The notes beneath the pieces were generated by a model. It searched no databases. It was not told where the DNA came from and worked only from the letters and a program-made list of their open reading frames with translations. A stretch of 64,000 bases of DNA, taken from Thalassobellus citreus. GTDB taxonomy: Bacteria; Bacteroidota; Bacteroidia; Flavobacteriales; Flavobacteriaceae. The position numbers and the translations under genes are program-made. Of this stretch, positions 8,359 to 16,068 are shown piece by piece; the stretch's first letter is position 1, and every line of letters begins with the position of its first letter. The DNA is taken from NCBI RefSeq assembly GCF_044385915.1, contig NZ_JBISCC010000127.1:372001-436000 (forward strand). The letters run 5' to 3'.

Positions 8359-10452
8359 ATGCAAAGTTTTAGAACAGAAATAGAAAATCCAATAGTAGAA
8401 AAGGATATCATAGAATTAGCAAATAAAATTGAGCTTTTTCATAATGGTAAAATTGACGAGGAAAAATTTAGAAGTCTTCGTTTAGCTCGTGGTGTTTACG
8501 GTCAGCGACAAGAAGGCGTGCAAATGATTCGTATTAAAATACCTTACGGAAAATTAAAGAGTAACCAATTACGTAGAATTTCTGAAGTGTCTGATGAATA
8601 TTCTCGTGGTCGTTTACACATTACAACCCGTCAAGATATTCAAATTCACTATGTCGATTTAGATAGAACACCTGAGCTTTGGTCTGAATTAGAGAAAGAT
8701 GAAGTTACTTTACGTGAAGCCTGTGGTAATGTAGTAAGAAATGTAACAGCTTCTGAAACGGCGGGGATTGATGTAAACGAACCGTTTGATGTATCGCCTT
8801 ATGCAGATGCCTTATATAAATTCTTTTTACGTAACCCTATATGTCAAGAAATGGGACGTAAATTTAAAGTGTCTTTTTCTTCAACAGATGAAGATACTGG
8901 ATTGTCTTATCTGCACGATATTGGTTATATAGCCAAAACACAAAACGGTGTTCGTGGTTTTAAAGTAATGGTAGCTGGCGGACTTGGATCGCAACCACGT
9001 CATGCAGATGTGTTGTTCGATTTTGTTGAAACCGATAAAATTATTCCAATTATGGAAGGTGTTTTAAGAGTTTTCGATCGTTATGGTGAACGTAAAAGTC
9101 GTGCTAAAGCGAGAATGAAATTCTTATTAAAAGATATCGGGTTAGAAGCTTTTAGAGAATTAATTGCTGAAGAACAAAAAGCTATTGAGTTTAAAAGCGT
9201 TGCTATTGATGCTGATGCTTATGAGGCTTCAAAACCAGTTTCGGTTGAAGCGCCACAAGTAGAGATAAAAGATCAAGCAGCATTCGATTTATGGAAATCA
9301 ACGAATATTATTCCTCAAAAACAGGAAGGATATGTTGCTATAGGAATTAAAGTGCTTTTAGGTGATTTTTATACAGATAAAGCACGTTTATTAGCTGATT
9401 TAGTTGATAAGTATGGTGCTGGTGAAGTACGTTTAACATTACGTCAAAATATAGTTATTCCTTTTGTAAAGGAAGATTTAGTACCGTTTTTCTACACAGA
9501 ATTAGAGAAGTTAGGATTTGTAGAAGCTGGTTATAATAAAGCAGTCGATATTACAGCGTGTCCAGGTACAGATACTTGTAATTTAGGTATTGCTAGTAGT
9601 ACAGGAATTGCTGAAGAATTGGAGCGTGTTATTAAAGCAGAATATCCACAATATTTAAAAAACGAAGATCTTGTTATAAAGATTAGTGGTTGTATGAATG
9701 CCTGTGGTCAGCACAATATGGCAAACATAGGTTTTCAAGGTATGACGGTTAGAACACCAGATAAATTAGTAGCCCCAGCGTTACAAGTTTTATTGGGTGG
9801 TGGAAATTTAGGAGATGGAAACGCTGCCTTTGCTGATAAAGTAGTAAAAGTACCAAGTAAAAGAGGTCCAGAAGCTTTAAGACTTATTTTAAATGATTTT
9901 GAAGCGAATGCTAATGGAAAACCATTTGTAGAATATTATAAAGAAAAAGGAGAAAAGTATTTTTATGATTTCTTAAATGATTTACAAGACGTTACTAATT
10001 TAACTCAAGAAGATTTTATCGATTGGGGCGAAGAAGAAAAATACGTTAAGGAAATAGGAATTGGAGAATGTGCTGGTGTAGTTATCGATTTAATTGCAAC
10101 TTTGTTTTTTGAAAGTGAAGAAAAAATTGACAATGCTAAAGAAGCCTTTGAAAATGGCGTGTATTCAGGAGCTATTTATTATGCTTATCAATCGTTAGTT
10201 AATTCCGCGAAAGCGTTATTATTAGCGGAAAATAAAAAGACAAATACACATGCTGGAATTATTACTCAGTTTGATGAACTTTTTGTTGAAGGAGGGAAAA
10301 TTGATTTAGGAACGTCGTTTTCAGAATTGATTTATCAAATTAATAAGAATGCACCAACTAAAGATTTTGCTGTAAATTATATAGATAGTTCAAATAAGTT
10401 TTTAGCAGCAGTTAGAACTTACAGAGAAGCAGAACAAAGCAAATTAGCATAA
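8359..10452 (+). CDS. Ferredoxin-type sulfite reductase with C-terminal HEPN domain
   Basis: A 697-residue protein. Residues 1 to about 545 are a siroheme/[4Fe-4S] nitrite/sulfite reductase, with two ferredoxin-like halves and cluster ligands C401, C407, C445 and C449 (CX5C...CX3C). It would reduce sulfite to sulfide. A linker with GIGECAGVV follows, then about 120 residues of HEPN-like helices (NGVYSGAIYYAYQSL, THAGII). The HEPN part lacks the RX4-6H motif of HEPN ribonucleases. Siroheme genes and a ferredoxin reductase lie just downstream, which fits. Reductase certain; HEPN role unknown. Confidence 0.93.
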   Translation: MQSFRTEIENPIVEKDIIELANKIELFHNGKIDEEKFRSLRLARGVYGQRQEGVQMIRIKIPYGKLKSNQLRRISEVSDEYSRGRLHITTRQDIQIHYVDLDRTPELWSELEKDEVTLREACGNVVRNVTASETAGIDVNEPFDVSPYADALYKFFLRNPICQEMGRKFKVSFSSTDEDTGLSYLHDIGYIAKTQNGVRGFKVMVAGGLGSQPRHADVLFDFVETDKIIPIMEGVLRVFDRYGERKSRAKARMKFLLKDIGLEAFRELIAEEQKAIEFKSVAIDADAYEASKPVSVEAPQVEIKDQAAFDLWKSTNIIPQKQEGYVAIGIKVLLGDFYTDKARLLADLVDKYGAGEVRLTLRQNIVIPFVKEDLVPFFYTELEKLGFVEAGYNKAVDITACPGTDTCNLGIASSTGIAEELERVIKAEYPQYLKNEDLVIKISGCMNACGQHNMANIGFQGMTVRTPDKLVAPALQVLLGGGNLGDGNAAFADKVVKVPSKRGPEALRLILNDFEANANGKPFVEYYKEKGEKYFYDFLNDLQDVTNLTQEDFIDWGEEEKYVKEIGIGECAGVVIDLIATLFFESEEKIDNAKEAFENGVYSGAIYYAYQSLVNSAKALLLAENKKTNTHAGIITQFDELFVEGGKIDLGTSFSELIYQINKNAPTKDFAVNYIDSSNKFLAAVRTYREAEQSKLA

Positions 10453-10464
10453 GCGAGCATAAAA

Positions 10465-11229
10465 ATGAGTTTAAAAACCCCAAAGCTAACAGTAGTAGGC
10501 GCAGGACCAGGAGATGTAGATTTAATTACGCTTAAAGCAATTAAAGCAATTAAGTCTGCCAATGTGGTGCTTTATGATGCGCTTATTAATGAAGCCTTAT
10601 TAGAGTATGCTAATAATGATGCGGAATTAATATTTGTGGGTAAACGAAAAGGGTGTTATGCATTTCAGCAAGATCAGATAAACGAGCTTATTGTTTCTAA
10701 AGCAAAAGAAAAAGGGCATGTGGTACGTTTAAAAGGCGGAGATCCTTTTATTTTTGGACGAGGTGCAGAAGAGATTGATTATGTCAGGCAGTTTGGTTTA
10801 GAAACTTTTGTGGTTCCGGGAATTTCATCGTCTATGGCAGTTCCGGCTTCCCAAGGGATTCCTGTAACAAAGCGTGGTGCTTCAGAAAGTTTTTGGGTTA
10901 TTACTGGTACAACAAAAAAGCATCAATTATCTGGCGATGTGTTTTTAGCAGCTAAATCTACAGCTACGGTTGTTATTTTAATGGGTATGAGTAAACTGAG
11001 TGAAATTGTAAAGATTTTTTCAGAAGAAAATAAGCAAGATGTTGCTGTGGCTATTATTCAAAACGGTACTAGAGATAACGAAAATGTTGGTATTGGAACC
11101 ATTGCTACTATAGAGGAAATTGTTGCAGAAAAACAATTAGCTAATCCTGCTATTATTGTTATAGGAGATGTGGTGAAAGAAAGAGCGGTATTAACATCTG
11201 TTTACAAAGAAGTTAACAAAAATTTGTAG
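10465..11229 (+). CDS. cobA: Uroporphyrinogen-III C-methyltransferase
   Basis: A 254-residue SAM-dependent methyltransferase that turns uroporphyrinogen III into precorrin-2, the first step to siroheme for the sulfite reductase upstream. It has the family start LTVVGAGPGDVDLITLKA, the RLKGGDPFIFGRGAEE block and the VVPGISS segment. In enterobacteria the same activity is fused in CysG; here it is a separate gene, ending 1 bp before the dehydrogenase/ferrochelatase. Assignment is certain. Confidence 0.95.
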   Translation: MSLKTPKLTVVGAGPGDVDLITLKAIKAIKSANVVLYDALINEALLEYANNDAELIFVGKRKGCYAFQQDQINELIVSKAKEKGHVVRLKGGDPFIFGRGAEEIDYVRQFGLETFVVPGISSSMAVPASQGIPVTKRGASESFWVITGTTKKHQLSGDVFLAAKSTATVVILMGMSKLSEIVKIFSEENKQDVAVAIIQNGTRDNENVGIGTIATIEEIVAEKQLANPAIIVIGDVVKERAVLTSVYKEVNKNL

Positions 11230-11230
11230 T

Positions 11231-11854
11231 ATGCTATCTGAAGCCGATAAAATAAAAGCATCAAGTTTAGTTGAGGAAGAAAGGAATAATTTATACCCTA
11301 TTTTTCTAAAAACTAAAAGCTTAAACATCCTTATTGTTGGAGGCGGATACGTAGCTGAAGAGAAATTAACGTTTCTTTTAAATTCAAGTCCAGATGCACA
11401 TGTCACTATGGTGTCTCCAATGTTTAGAGAAGGAACCATTGCTTTAGCTAAGACAGGAGATGTAAAACTTATAAAAAAGAAATATAAAAAGCGTTATTTA
11501 AAAGGAAAGCATATGGTTGTTGCAACGACCGATATTCCAGAAGTTAATGTTAAAGTTCATAAACATTGTCGTAAAAAAAGTATTTTAGTAAATGTAGCAG
11601 ATAATCCACCATATTGCGATTTTTATATGGGAGGTATAGTTACAAAAGGCAATGTAAAAGTGGCTATTAGTACAAACGGAAAGTCGCCAACAACAGCTAA
11701 ACGATTACGTCAGTTTTTCGAGGATGTTATTCCAGAAAATGTAGACGATTTGGTTAAGAATTTAAATGAATATAGAAAAACAATAAAAGGTGATTTTGAA
11801 CAAAAAGTGGAAACGCTAAACGAATTTACCAAAGGATTAATTGAAAAAAAATAA
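11231..11854 (+). CDS. Precorrin-2 dehydrogenase / sirohydrochlorin ferrochelatase (CysG N-terminal / Met8 type)
   Basis: A 207-residue protein matching the N-terminal half of CysG and yeast Met8. The NAD-binding motif LIVGGGYVAEEKL is followed by VNVADNPPYCDFYMGGIV and the STNGKSPTTAKRLRQ block typical of siroheme synthases. It oxidises precorrin-2 and inserts iron to give siroheme. It follows cobA by one base, so the two are probably translationally coupled, and together they replace a full CysG. Both activities in one protein are expected from the family but not shown here. Confidence 0.9.
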   Translation: MLSEADKIKASSLVEEERNNLYPIFLKTKSLNILIVGGGYVAEEKLTFLLNSSPDAHVTMVSPMFREGTIALAKTGDVKLIKKKYKKRYLKGKHMVVATTDIPEVNVKVHKHCRKKSILVNVADNPPYCDFYMGGIVTKGNVKVAISTNGKSPTTAKRLRQFFEDVIPENVDDLVKNLNEYRKTIKGDFEQKVETLNEFTKGLIEKK

Positions 11855-11875
11855 GTTATTAAAAGAATAGCAGAA

Positions 11876-12931
11876 ATGATTAAAACAGATATAATAATAA
11901 TTGGTGCGGGACCAACAGGATTATTTACAGTATTCGAAGCTGGATTATTAAAACTTAAATGCCATTTAATTGATGCATTACCACAACCTGGTGGACAATG
12001 TTCGGAGTTATATCCTAAAAAACCTATTTATGATATTCCTGGTTTTCCAGAAATATTAGCTGGCGATTTAACTAAGAATTTATTAGAGCAAGGTAAACAG
12101 TTTGAGCCCGGATTTACTTTAGGTGAGCGTGCAGAAACTGTTGAAAAACAAGAAGACGGTACTTTTATTGTAACTACAAATAAGGGTACGCAGCATCAAG
12201 CGCCTGTAGTAGCTATTGCTAGTGGTTTAGGAAGTTTTGAACCTAGAAAACCACAACTTGAAAATCTTGCTAAATACGAAGATAAGGGTGTTGAATATAT
12301 GATAAAAGAGCCAGAAATATATCGTGGTAAAGATGTCGTAATTGCTGGTGGAGGTGATTCTGCATTAGATTGGAGTATCTTTTTATCAGACGTTGCAAAA
12401 AGTGTAACACTTATCCATAGACGTAACGAGTTTAGAGGGCATTTAGATTCTGTTGAGAAAGTACAGGAACTAAAAAATGCAGGAAAAATTAATTTAATTA
12501 CACCTGCTGAAGTTACAGATATTATAGGTGATGGTAAGGTTGAGGCTATTGAAATCAAGAAAAAAGATGAAGATCCTATTGTTTTAAAAACAGATCATTT
12601 TATTCCATTATTTGGGTTGTCTCCTAAATTAGGACCTATTGCTAATTGGGGTCTAGAAATTGAAAAAAATGCTATAAAAGTTAATAATGCATTAGATTAT
12701 CAAACGAATATTCCAGGAATATTTGCAATTGGAGATGGTAATTTTTATCCAGGTAAATTAAAGTTAATTCTTTGTGGTTTTCATGAAGCTACAATAATGT
12801 GTCAAGCAGCTTATCAAATTATTAATCCAGGAAAAAAATACGTTTTAAAATATACAACGGTTAGTGGTATTGATGGTTTTGATGGTTCTCGTAAAGAAGC
12901 GCCTAAAGCAGTTGTTCAAGTTATTAGTTAA
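11876..12931 (+). CDS. Ferredoxin-NADP reductase, thioredoxin reductase-like (type 2)
   Basis: A 351-residue FAD/NAD(P) oxidoreductase: FAD motif GAGPTGLF near the start, QPGGQC, a second nucleotide motif VIAGGGDSALDW (about 155-166) and the FAD end motif GIFAIGDG. It lacks the redox-active CXXC of thioredoxin reductase, and it carries the C-terminal extension ending KYTTVSGIDGFDGSRKEA typical of type 2 FNRs. As the last gene of the sulfate operon it probably passes electrons from NADPH through ferredoxin to the sulfite reductase. Family certain, partner inferred. Confidence 0.88.
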   Translation: MIKTDIIIIGAGPTGLFTVFEAGLLKLKCHLIDALPQPGGQCSELYPKKPIYDIPGFPEILAGDLTKNLLEQGKQFEPGFTLGERAETVEKQEDGTFIVTTNKGTQHQAPVVAIASGLGSFEPRKPQLENLAKYEDKGVEYMIKEPEIYRGKDVVIAGGGDSALDWSIFLSDVAKSVTLIHRRNEFRGHLDSVEKVQELKNAGKINLITPAEVTDIIGDGKVEAIEIKKKDEDPIVLKTDHFIPLFGLSPKLGPIANWGLEIEKNAIKVNNALDYQTNIPGIFAIGDGNFYPGKLKLILCGFHEATIMCQAAYQIINPGKKYVLKYTTVSGIDGFDGSRKEAPKAVVQVIS

Positions 12932-12963
12932 GTATTAGCAAAAATAAACGACTTAAGAAGTAC

Positions 12964-12995
12964 AATCCTGCAAGGTTTTAAAACCTTGTAGGATT
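12964..12995. repeat. Dispersed palindrome, family B (AATCCTGCAAGG...)
   Basis: A near-perfect 32 bp palindrome: 16-base arms starting AATCCTGCAAGGTTTT, with a single mismatch. It lies 33 bp after the FNR gene. A decayed copy sits at 14808-14835 after cysM. It could act as a hairpin at the operon end, but it lacks a terminal T-run. Confidence 0.75.
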
Positions 12996-13052
12996 TAATA
13001 TTTAATTGAAAATAATTTCCCTAGGCTTTGCATTGGGTTTCCATTGAAATTG

Positions 13053-13076
13053 TCATTCCCGTGAAAACGGGAATCT
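13053..13076. repeat. Dispersed palindrome, family A
   Basis: Arms TCATTCCCGT and ACGGGAATCT around GAAA. It lies in the 244 bp gap before cysE, 57 bp after the family B palindrome. Apart from these two repeats I see only a weak -7-like TACTTTTA at 13138-13145 in this gap. Confidence 0.75.
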
Positions 13077-13175
13077 AAATATAGAATTTTGGTTTCAAGA
13101 AATTTTATATTAAAAGTAAGATTTACAAGGATATGTTTTACTTTTATAAATCAAATTTCATAACAAATTATAAAG

Positions 13176-13916
13176 ATGAAAAGTTATAATGTTTGTTTAA
13201 AGGATACGGTTAAAACGTTTACTAAAAAATTGTTTTATTCTTTGTTCGATTGTGAGCAAGAAGAAGCACATAAAGAATATTTAGAAAAAACATTTCTTAA
13301 AATAGTTTCTAAGTTAGAGATAGAAAACGGAAAAGCAATATGGGAGAGCTTTAAAACCGAGCTTCCAGAGATTAGACGTCAATTAGATCTCGATGCTATT
13401 GCATTTGAAAATAACGATCCAGCTTCACACTCTTTAGCTGAGATTTATATGGCATATCCAGGTTTTTATGCGATTTCAATTTATAGATTAAGTCACGCGC
13501 TTTATAATTTAGATGTTTATATTTTACCTAGAATGATGAGTGAGTATATTCATGGAATTACAGGTATAGATATTCACCCTGGAGCTACTATTGGCGAATC
13601 ATTTTATATAGATCATGGTACAGGTATTGTTATTGGCGAAACCTCAATTATTGGAGAACACGTTAAAATTTATCAAGGGGTAACCTTAGGAGGTATTTCG
13701 GTAGCTAAAAGTTTGGCATCCACAAAACGACACCCTACTATTGAGGATAATGTATGCATATATGCTAATGCTACTATTTTAGGTGGTGATATTGTTATTG
13801 GAGCCAATAGCATTATTGGAGCTAATGTTTGGATTACCCAATCGGTTCCAGAAAATTCGTTGGTAACCTACCAAACTGAAATTAAAATTAGACCAAAAAA
13901 GAATGGCATACGGTAA
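13176..13916 (+). CDS. cysE: Serine O-acetyltransferase
   Basis: A 246-residue left-handed beta-helix acetyltransferase. The N-terminal helical part (about 1-125) contains the PASHSLAEIYMAYPGFYAISIYR-like serine acetyltransferase region. Hexapeptide repeats follow, with DIHPGATIG, IDHGTGIVIGE, IYQGVTLGG and KRHPTIED. It makes O-acetylserine for cysteine synthesis. It overlaps the start of cysM by 14 bases, so the last two steps of cysteine synthesis are translationally linked. Assignment is strong; the usual name is EpsC/CysE. Confidence 0.93.
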   Translation: MKSYNVCLKDTVKTFTKKLFYSLFDCEQEEAHKEYLEKTFLKIVSKLEIENGKAIWESFKTELPEIRRQLDLDAIAFENNDPASHSLAEIYMAYPGFYAISIYRLSHALYNLDVYILPRMMSEYIHGITGIDIHPGATIGESFYIDHGTGIVIGETSIIGEHVKIYQGVTLGGISVAKSLASTKRHPTIEDNVCIYANATILGGDIVIGANSIIGANVWITQSVPENSLVTYQTEIKIRPKKNGIR

Positions 13917-14793
13917 AACAATACTTGATCAAATAGGTAATACACCTATTGTTGAAGCAAGTCATATTTTAAATAAAAAAGGTGTTCGGTTATTTTTGAA
14001 ACTTGAAGGCGACAACCCTGGTGGTAGTGTTAAAGATCGTGCTGCTTTTAATATGATTAGTGAAGCTTTAAAGCGAGGCGATATTAAAAAAGGAGGCACA
14101 TTAGTGGAAGCCACTAGCGGAAATACAGGTATTGCATTGGCATTTATAGCACAATTACTAGGATTGAATATGGTACTAATAATGCCTGAGAATTCGACCG
14201 TAGAACGCGTGAAAACCATGCGTGCTTATGGTGCTGAGGTTATATTAACTTCTGCCGATGTAGGTATTGAAGGCTCTAGAGATTTAGCTTTTAAATTACG
14301 AGATGAAAAAGGGTATATCTTGTTGAATCAGTTTGAAAATAACGATAACTGGAAAGCGCATTACAAAACCACTGGACCTGAAATATGGAGAGATACAGAA
14401 GGTGAAGTAACACATTTTGTATCGGCTATGGGAACTACAGGAACCATTATGGGAACTTCTACCTTTTTAAAAGAACAAAATAAAAGTATCACTATTGTTG
14501 GGGCTCAACCTGCCGATGGCGCAAGAATTCCGGGAATTAGAAAATGGTCACCAGATTATGTGCCTAAGTTTTTCAATCGCTCTAAAGTCGATGTTGTAGT
14601 TGATGTAACTGAAGAAGATGCTAGAAAAACTACACAGCGTTTAGCAAAAGAAGAAGGTGTTTTTGCAGGCATGAGTAGTGGTGGATCTGTGTTTTGTGCT
14701 TTAGAAATAGCAAAGTCAATAGAAAAAGGTGTTATAGTCGCCATTATTTGCGATAGAGGCGATCGGTATTTATCATCTTCTTTATTCGAATAG
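13903..14793 (+). CDS. cysM: Cysteine synthase B
   Basis: A 296-residue PLP beta-family enzyme that joins sulfide to O-acetylserine. It has NPGGSVKDRAAFN with the PLP lysine K44, the phosphate loop EATSGNTGIALA and the C-terminal GMSSGG. Length and the VKDRAAFNM variant fit CysM better than CysK, though activity with thiosulfate cannot be read from sequence. Its start overlaps cysE by 14 bases. Sulfide would come from the operon just upstream. Confidence 0.92.
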   Translation: MAYGKTILDQIGNTPIVEASHILNKKGVRLFLKLEGDNPGGSVKDRAAFNMISEALKRGDIKKGGTLVEATSGNTGIALAFIAQLLGLNMVLIMPENSTVERVKTMRAYGAEVILTSADVGIEGSRDLAFKLRDEKGYILLNQFENNDNWKAHYKTTGPEIWRDTEGEVTHFVSAMGTTGTIMGTSTFLKEQNKSITIVGAQPADGARIPGIRKWSPDYVPKFFNRSKVDVVVDVTEEDARKTTQRLAKEEGVFAGMSSGGSVFCALEIAKSIEKGVIVAIICDRGDRYLSSSLFE

Positions 14794-14807
14794 ATTTCAA
14801 ATTAGAT

Positions 14808-14835
14808 AATCCTGCAAGTAAAAAAGACCTTGTAG
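14808..14835. repeat. Decayed family B palindrome
   Basis: AATCCTGCAAG at 14808-14818 pairs imperfectly with CTTGTAG ending at 14835. It matches the outer arms of the repeat at 12964 but has lost the middle, and looks like an old copy of the same element. Confidence 0.55.
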
Positions 14836-14861
14836 AATAAGGAAAACAAAAATATAGTTAG

Positions 14862-14869
14862 TATTTTTG
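14862..14869 (+). promoter_or_regulatory. -7 box upstream of the SAM-I riboswitch
   Basis: TATTTTTG matches TAnnTTTG exactly and would start transcription about 25 bases before the aptamer. I see no clear -33 element. Confidence 0.5.
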
Positions 14870-14897
14870 TTCGCTAGTTCATAAACGTATTAATAAT

Positions 14898-15009
14898 GTT
14901 ATCAAGAAAGGTAGAGGGACTAGACCCGTTGAAACCTTGGCAACCCTTTATCTTGTAAAGAAGGTGCTAAATTCTACTAATAATTTAATTGGTTATTGGA
15001 AAGATAACG
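14898..15009 (+). ncRNA. SAM-I (S-box) riboswitch
   Basis: The leader of the split metH operon carries the S-box core. P1 is TTATC (14899-14903) with GATAA (15003-15007). The conserved strings AGAGGGACTAGACCC, GAAACC, TGGCAACC and AAGGTGCTAA appear in the right order. It should bind S-adenosylmethionine and reduce expression of metH when SAM is plentiful. A weak hairpin, GAAAAGT (15009-15015) with ACTTTTC (15025-15031), follows without a strong T-run, so the output mode (termination or translation) is unclear. Note also TTATC at 15053-15057, next to the start codon, identical to the 5' P1 strand. Confidence 0.93.
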
Positions 15010-15063
15010 AAAAGTGTTTCTTTTACTTTTCTTGATGACATACAGATATAAATTATCAAAAAA

Positions 15064-16068
15064 ATGTCAAACATAAAACAAGCTTTACAAGAACGTATTT
15101 TAGTGCTAGATGGTGCTATGGGTACTATGTTACAAGCTTATAAATTTACCGAAGAAGATTTTAGAGGCGAACGCTTTAAAGATTATCCAACGCCACTGCA
15201 AGGTAATAACGATTTATTGTCTATTACCCAACCAGAAGCGATTAAAACCATTCATGGTAAATATTTTGAGGCTGGAGCTGATATTGTTGAAACTAATACG
15301 TTTTCAGGAACTACTATTGCTATGGCAGATTACCAAATGGAAGATTTGGTATATGAGCTTAATTTTCAATCGGCTAAAATTGCAAAAGAAGTTGCAGACG
15401 AATTCACAAAAAAAGAACCAAACAAGCCTCGTTTTGTAGCAGGTTCAATAGGTCCAACAAACCGTACGGCGAGTATGTCGCCAGATGTAAATGATCCAGG
15501 CTATAGAGCCGTAACTTTTGATGAATTGCGTATTGCATACAAACAACAAGTAGAAGCTTTAGTTGATGGTGGTGTTGATTTGTTGTTGGTTGAAACTGTG
15601 TTTGATACCTTGAATGCTAAAGCAGCATTGTTTGCTATTGAAGAAGTAAAAGATGAAAGAGGTATAGATATTCCTATCATGTTAAGTGGTACGATTACCG
15701 ATGCTTCTGGTAGAACCTTATCGGGGCAAACAGCTGAAGCATTTTTAATTTCAGTATCTCATATTCCGTTATTAACTATTGGATTTAACTGTGCATTGGG
15801 AGCAAATTTATTGCAACCGCATTTAGAAGCTATTGCTAATAAAACAGATTTTGGAATTTCAGCACATCCTAATGCAGGCTTACCTAATGCTTTTGGAGAA
15901 TACGATGAAACTCCTGAAGAAATGGGAGAGCAAATAGAAGAATATTTAAAGAAAGATTTAATAAATATTATTGGCGGTTGTTGTGGTACAAGTCCAGAAC
16001 ATATTAAAGTAATTGCAAATATTGCTGCTAAGTACAAGCCAAGAAAAACGCTAGAAACGATAGATTAA
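15064..16068 (+). CDS. metH: Methionine synthase, homocysteine-binding half (split MetH, N-terminal part)
   Basis: A 334-residue homocysteine methyltransferase domain. The zinc ligands are visible as C243 (FNCALGAN) and C306-C307 (GGCCGTSP). It matches the first domain of cobalamin-dependent MetH and contains nothing else. The rest of MetH is encoded by the next gene, whose ATG overlaps this stop codon by one base (TAATG), so equal translation is likely. It would transfer the methyl group from cobalamin on the partner to homocysteine. Controlled by the SAM-I riboswitch upstream. Split MetH is a genuine arrangement here, not a frameshift: both halves have intact ends. Confidence 0.92.
   Translation: MSNIKQALQERILVLDGAMGTMLQAYKFTEEDFRGERFKDYPTPLQGNNDLLSITQPEAIKTIHGKYFEAGADIVETNTFSGTTIAMADYQMEDLVYELNFQSAKIAKEVADEFTKKEPNKPRFVAGSIGPTNRTASMSPDVNDPGYRAVTFDELRIAYKQQVEALVDGGVDLLLVETVFDTLNAKAALFAIEEVKDERGIDIPIMLSGTITDASGRTLSGQTAEAFLISVSHIPLLTIGFNCALGANLLQPHLEAIANKTDFGISAHPNAGLPNAFGEYDETPEEMGEQIEEYLKKDLINIIGGCCGTSPEHIKVIANIAAKYKPRKTLETID

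Noticed and set aside
10200..10232. Palindrome-like TTCCGCGAAAGCG...TTAGCGGAA inside the sulfite reductase gene
   Set aside because: It recalls the family A repeat but lies in well-conserved coding sequence (helix of the HEPN domain) with no frame disruption, so I do not call it an element.
8359..10452. HEPN domain as a toxin or ribonuclease
   Set aside because: The RX4-6H motif is absent and no antitoxin partner (such as MNT) is next to it; the domain is part of a biosynthetic enzyme.
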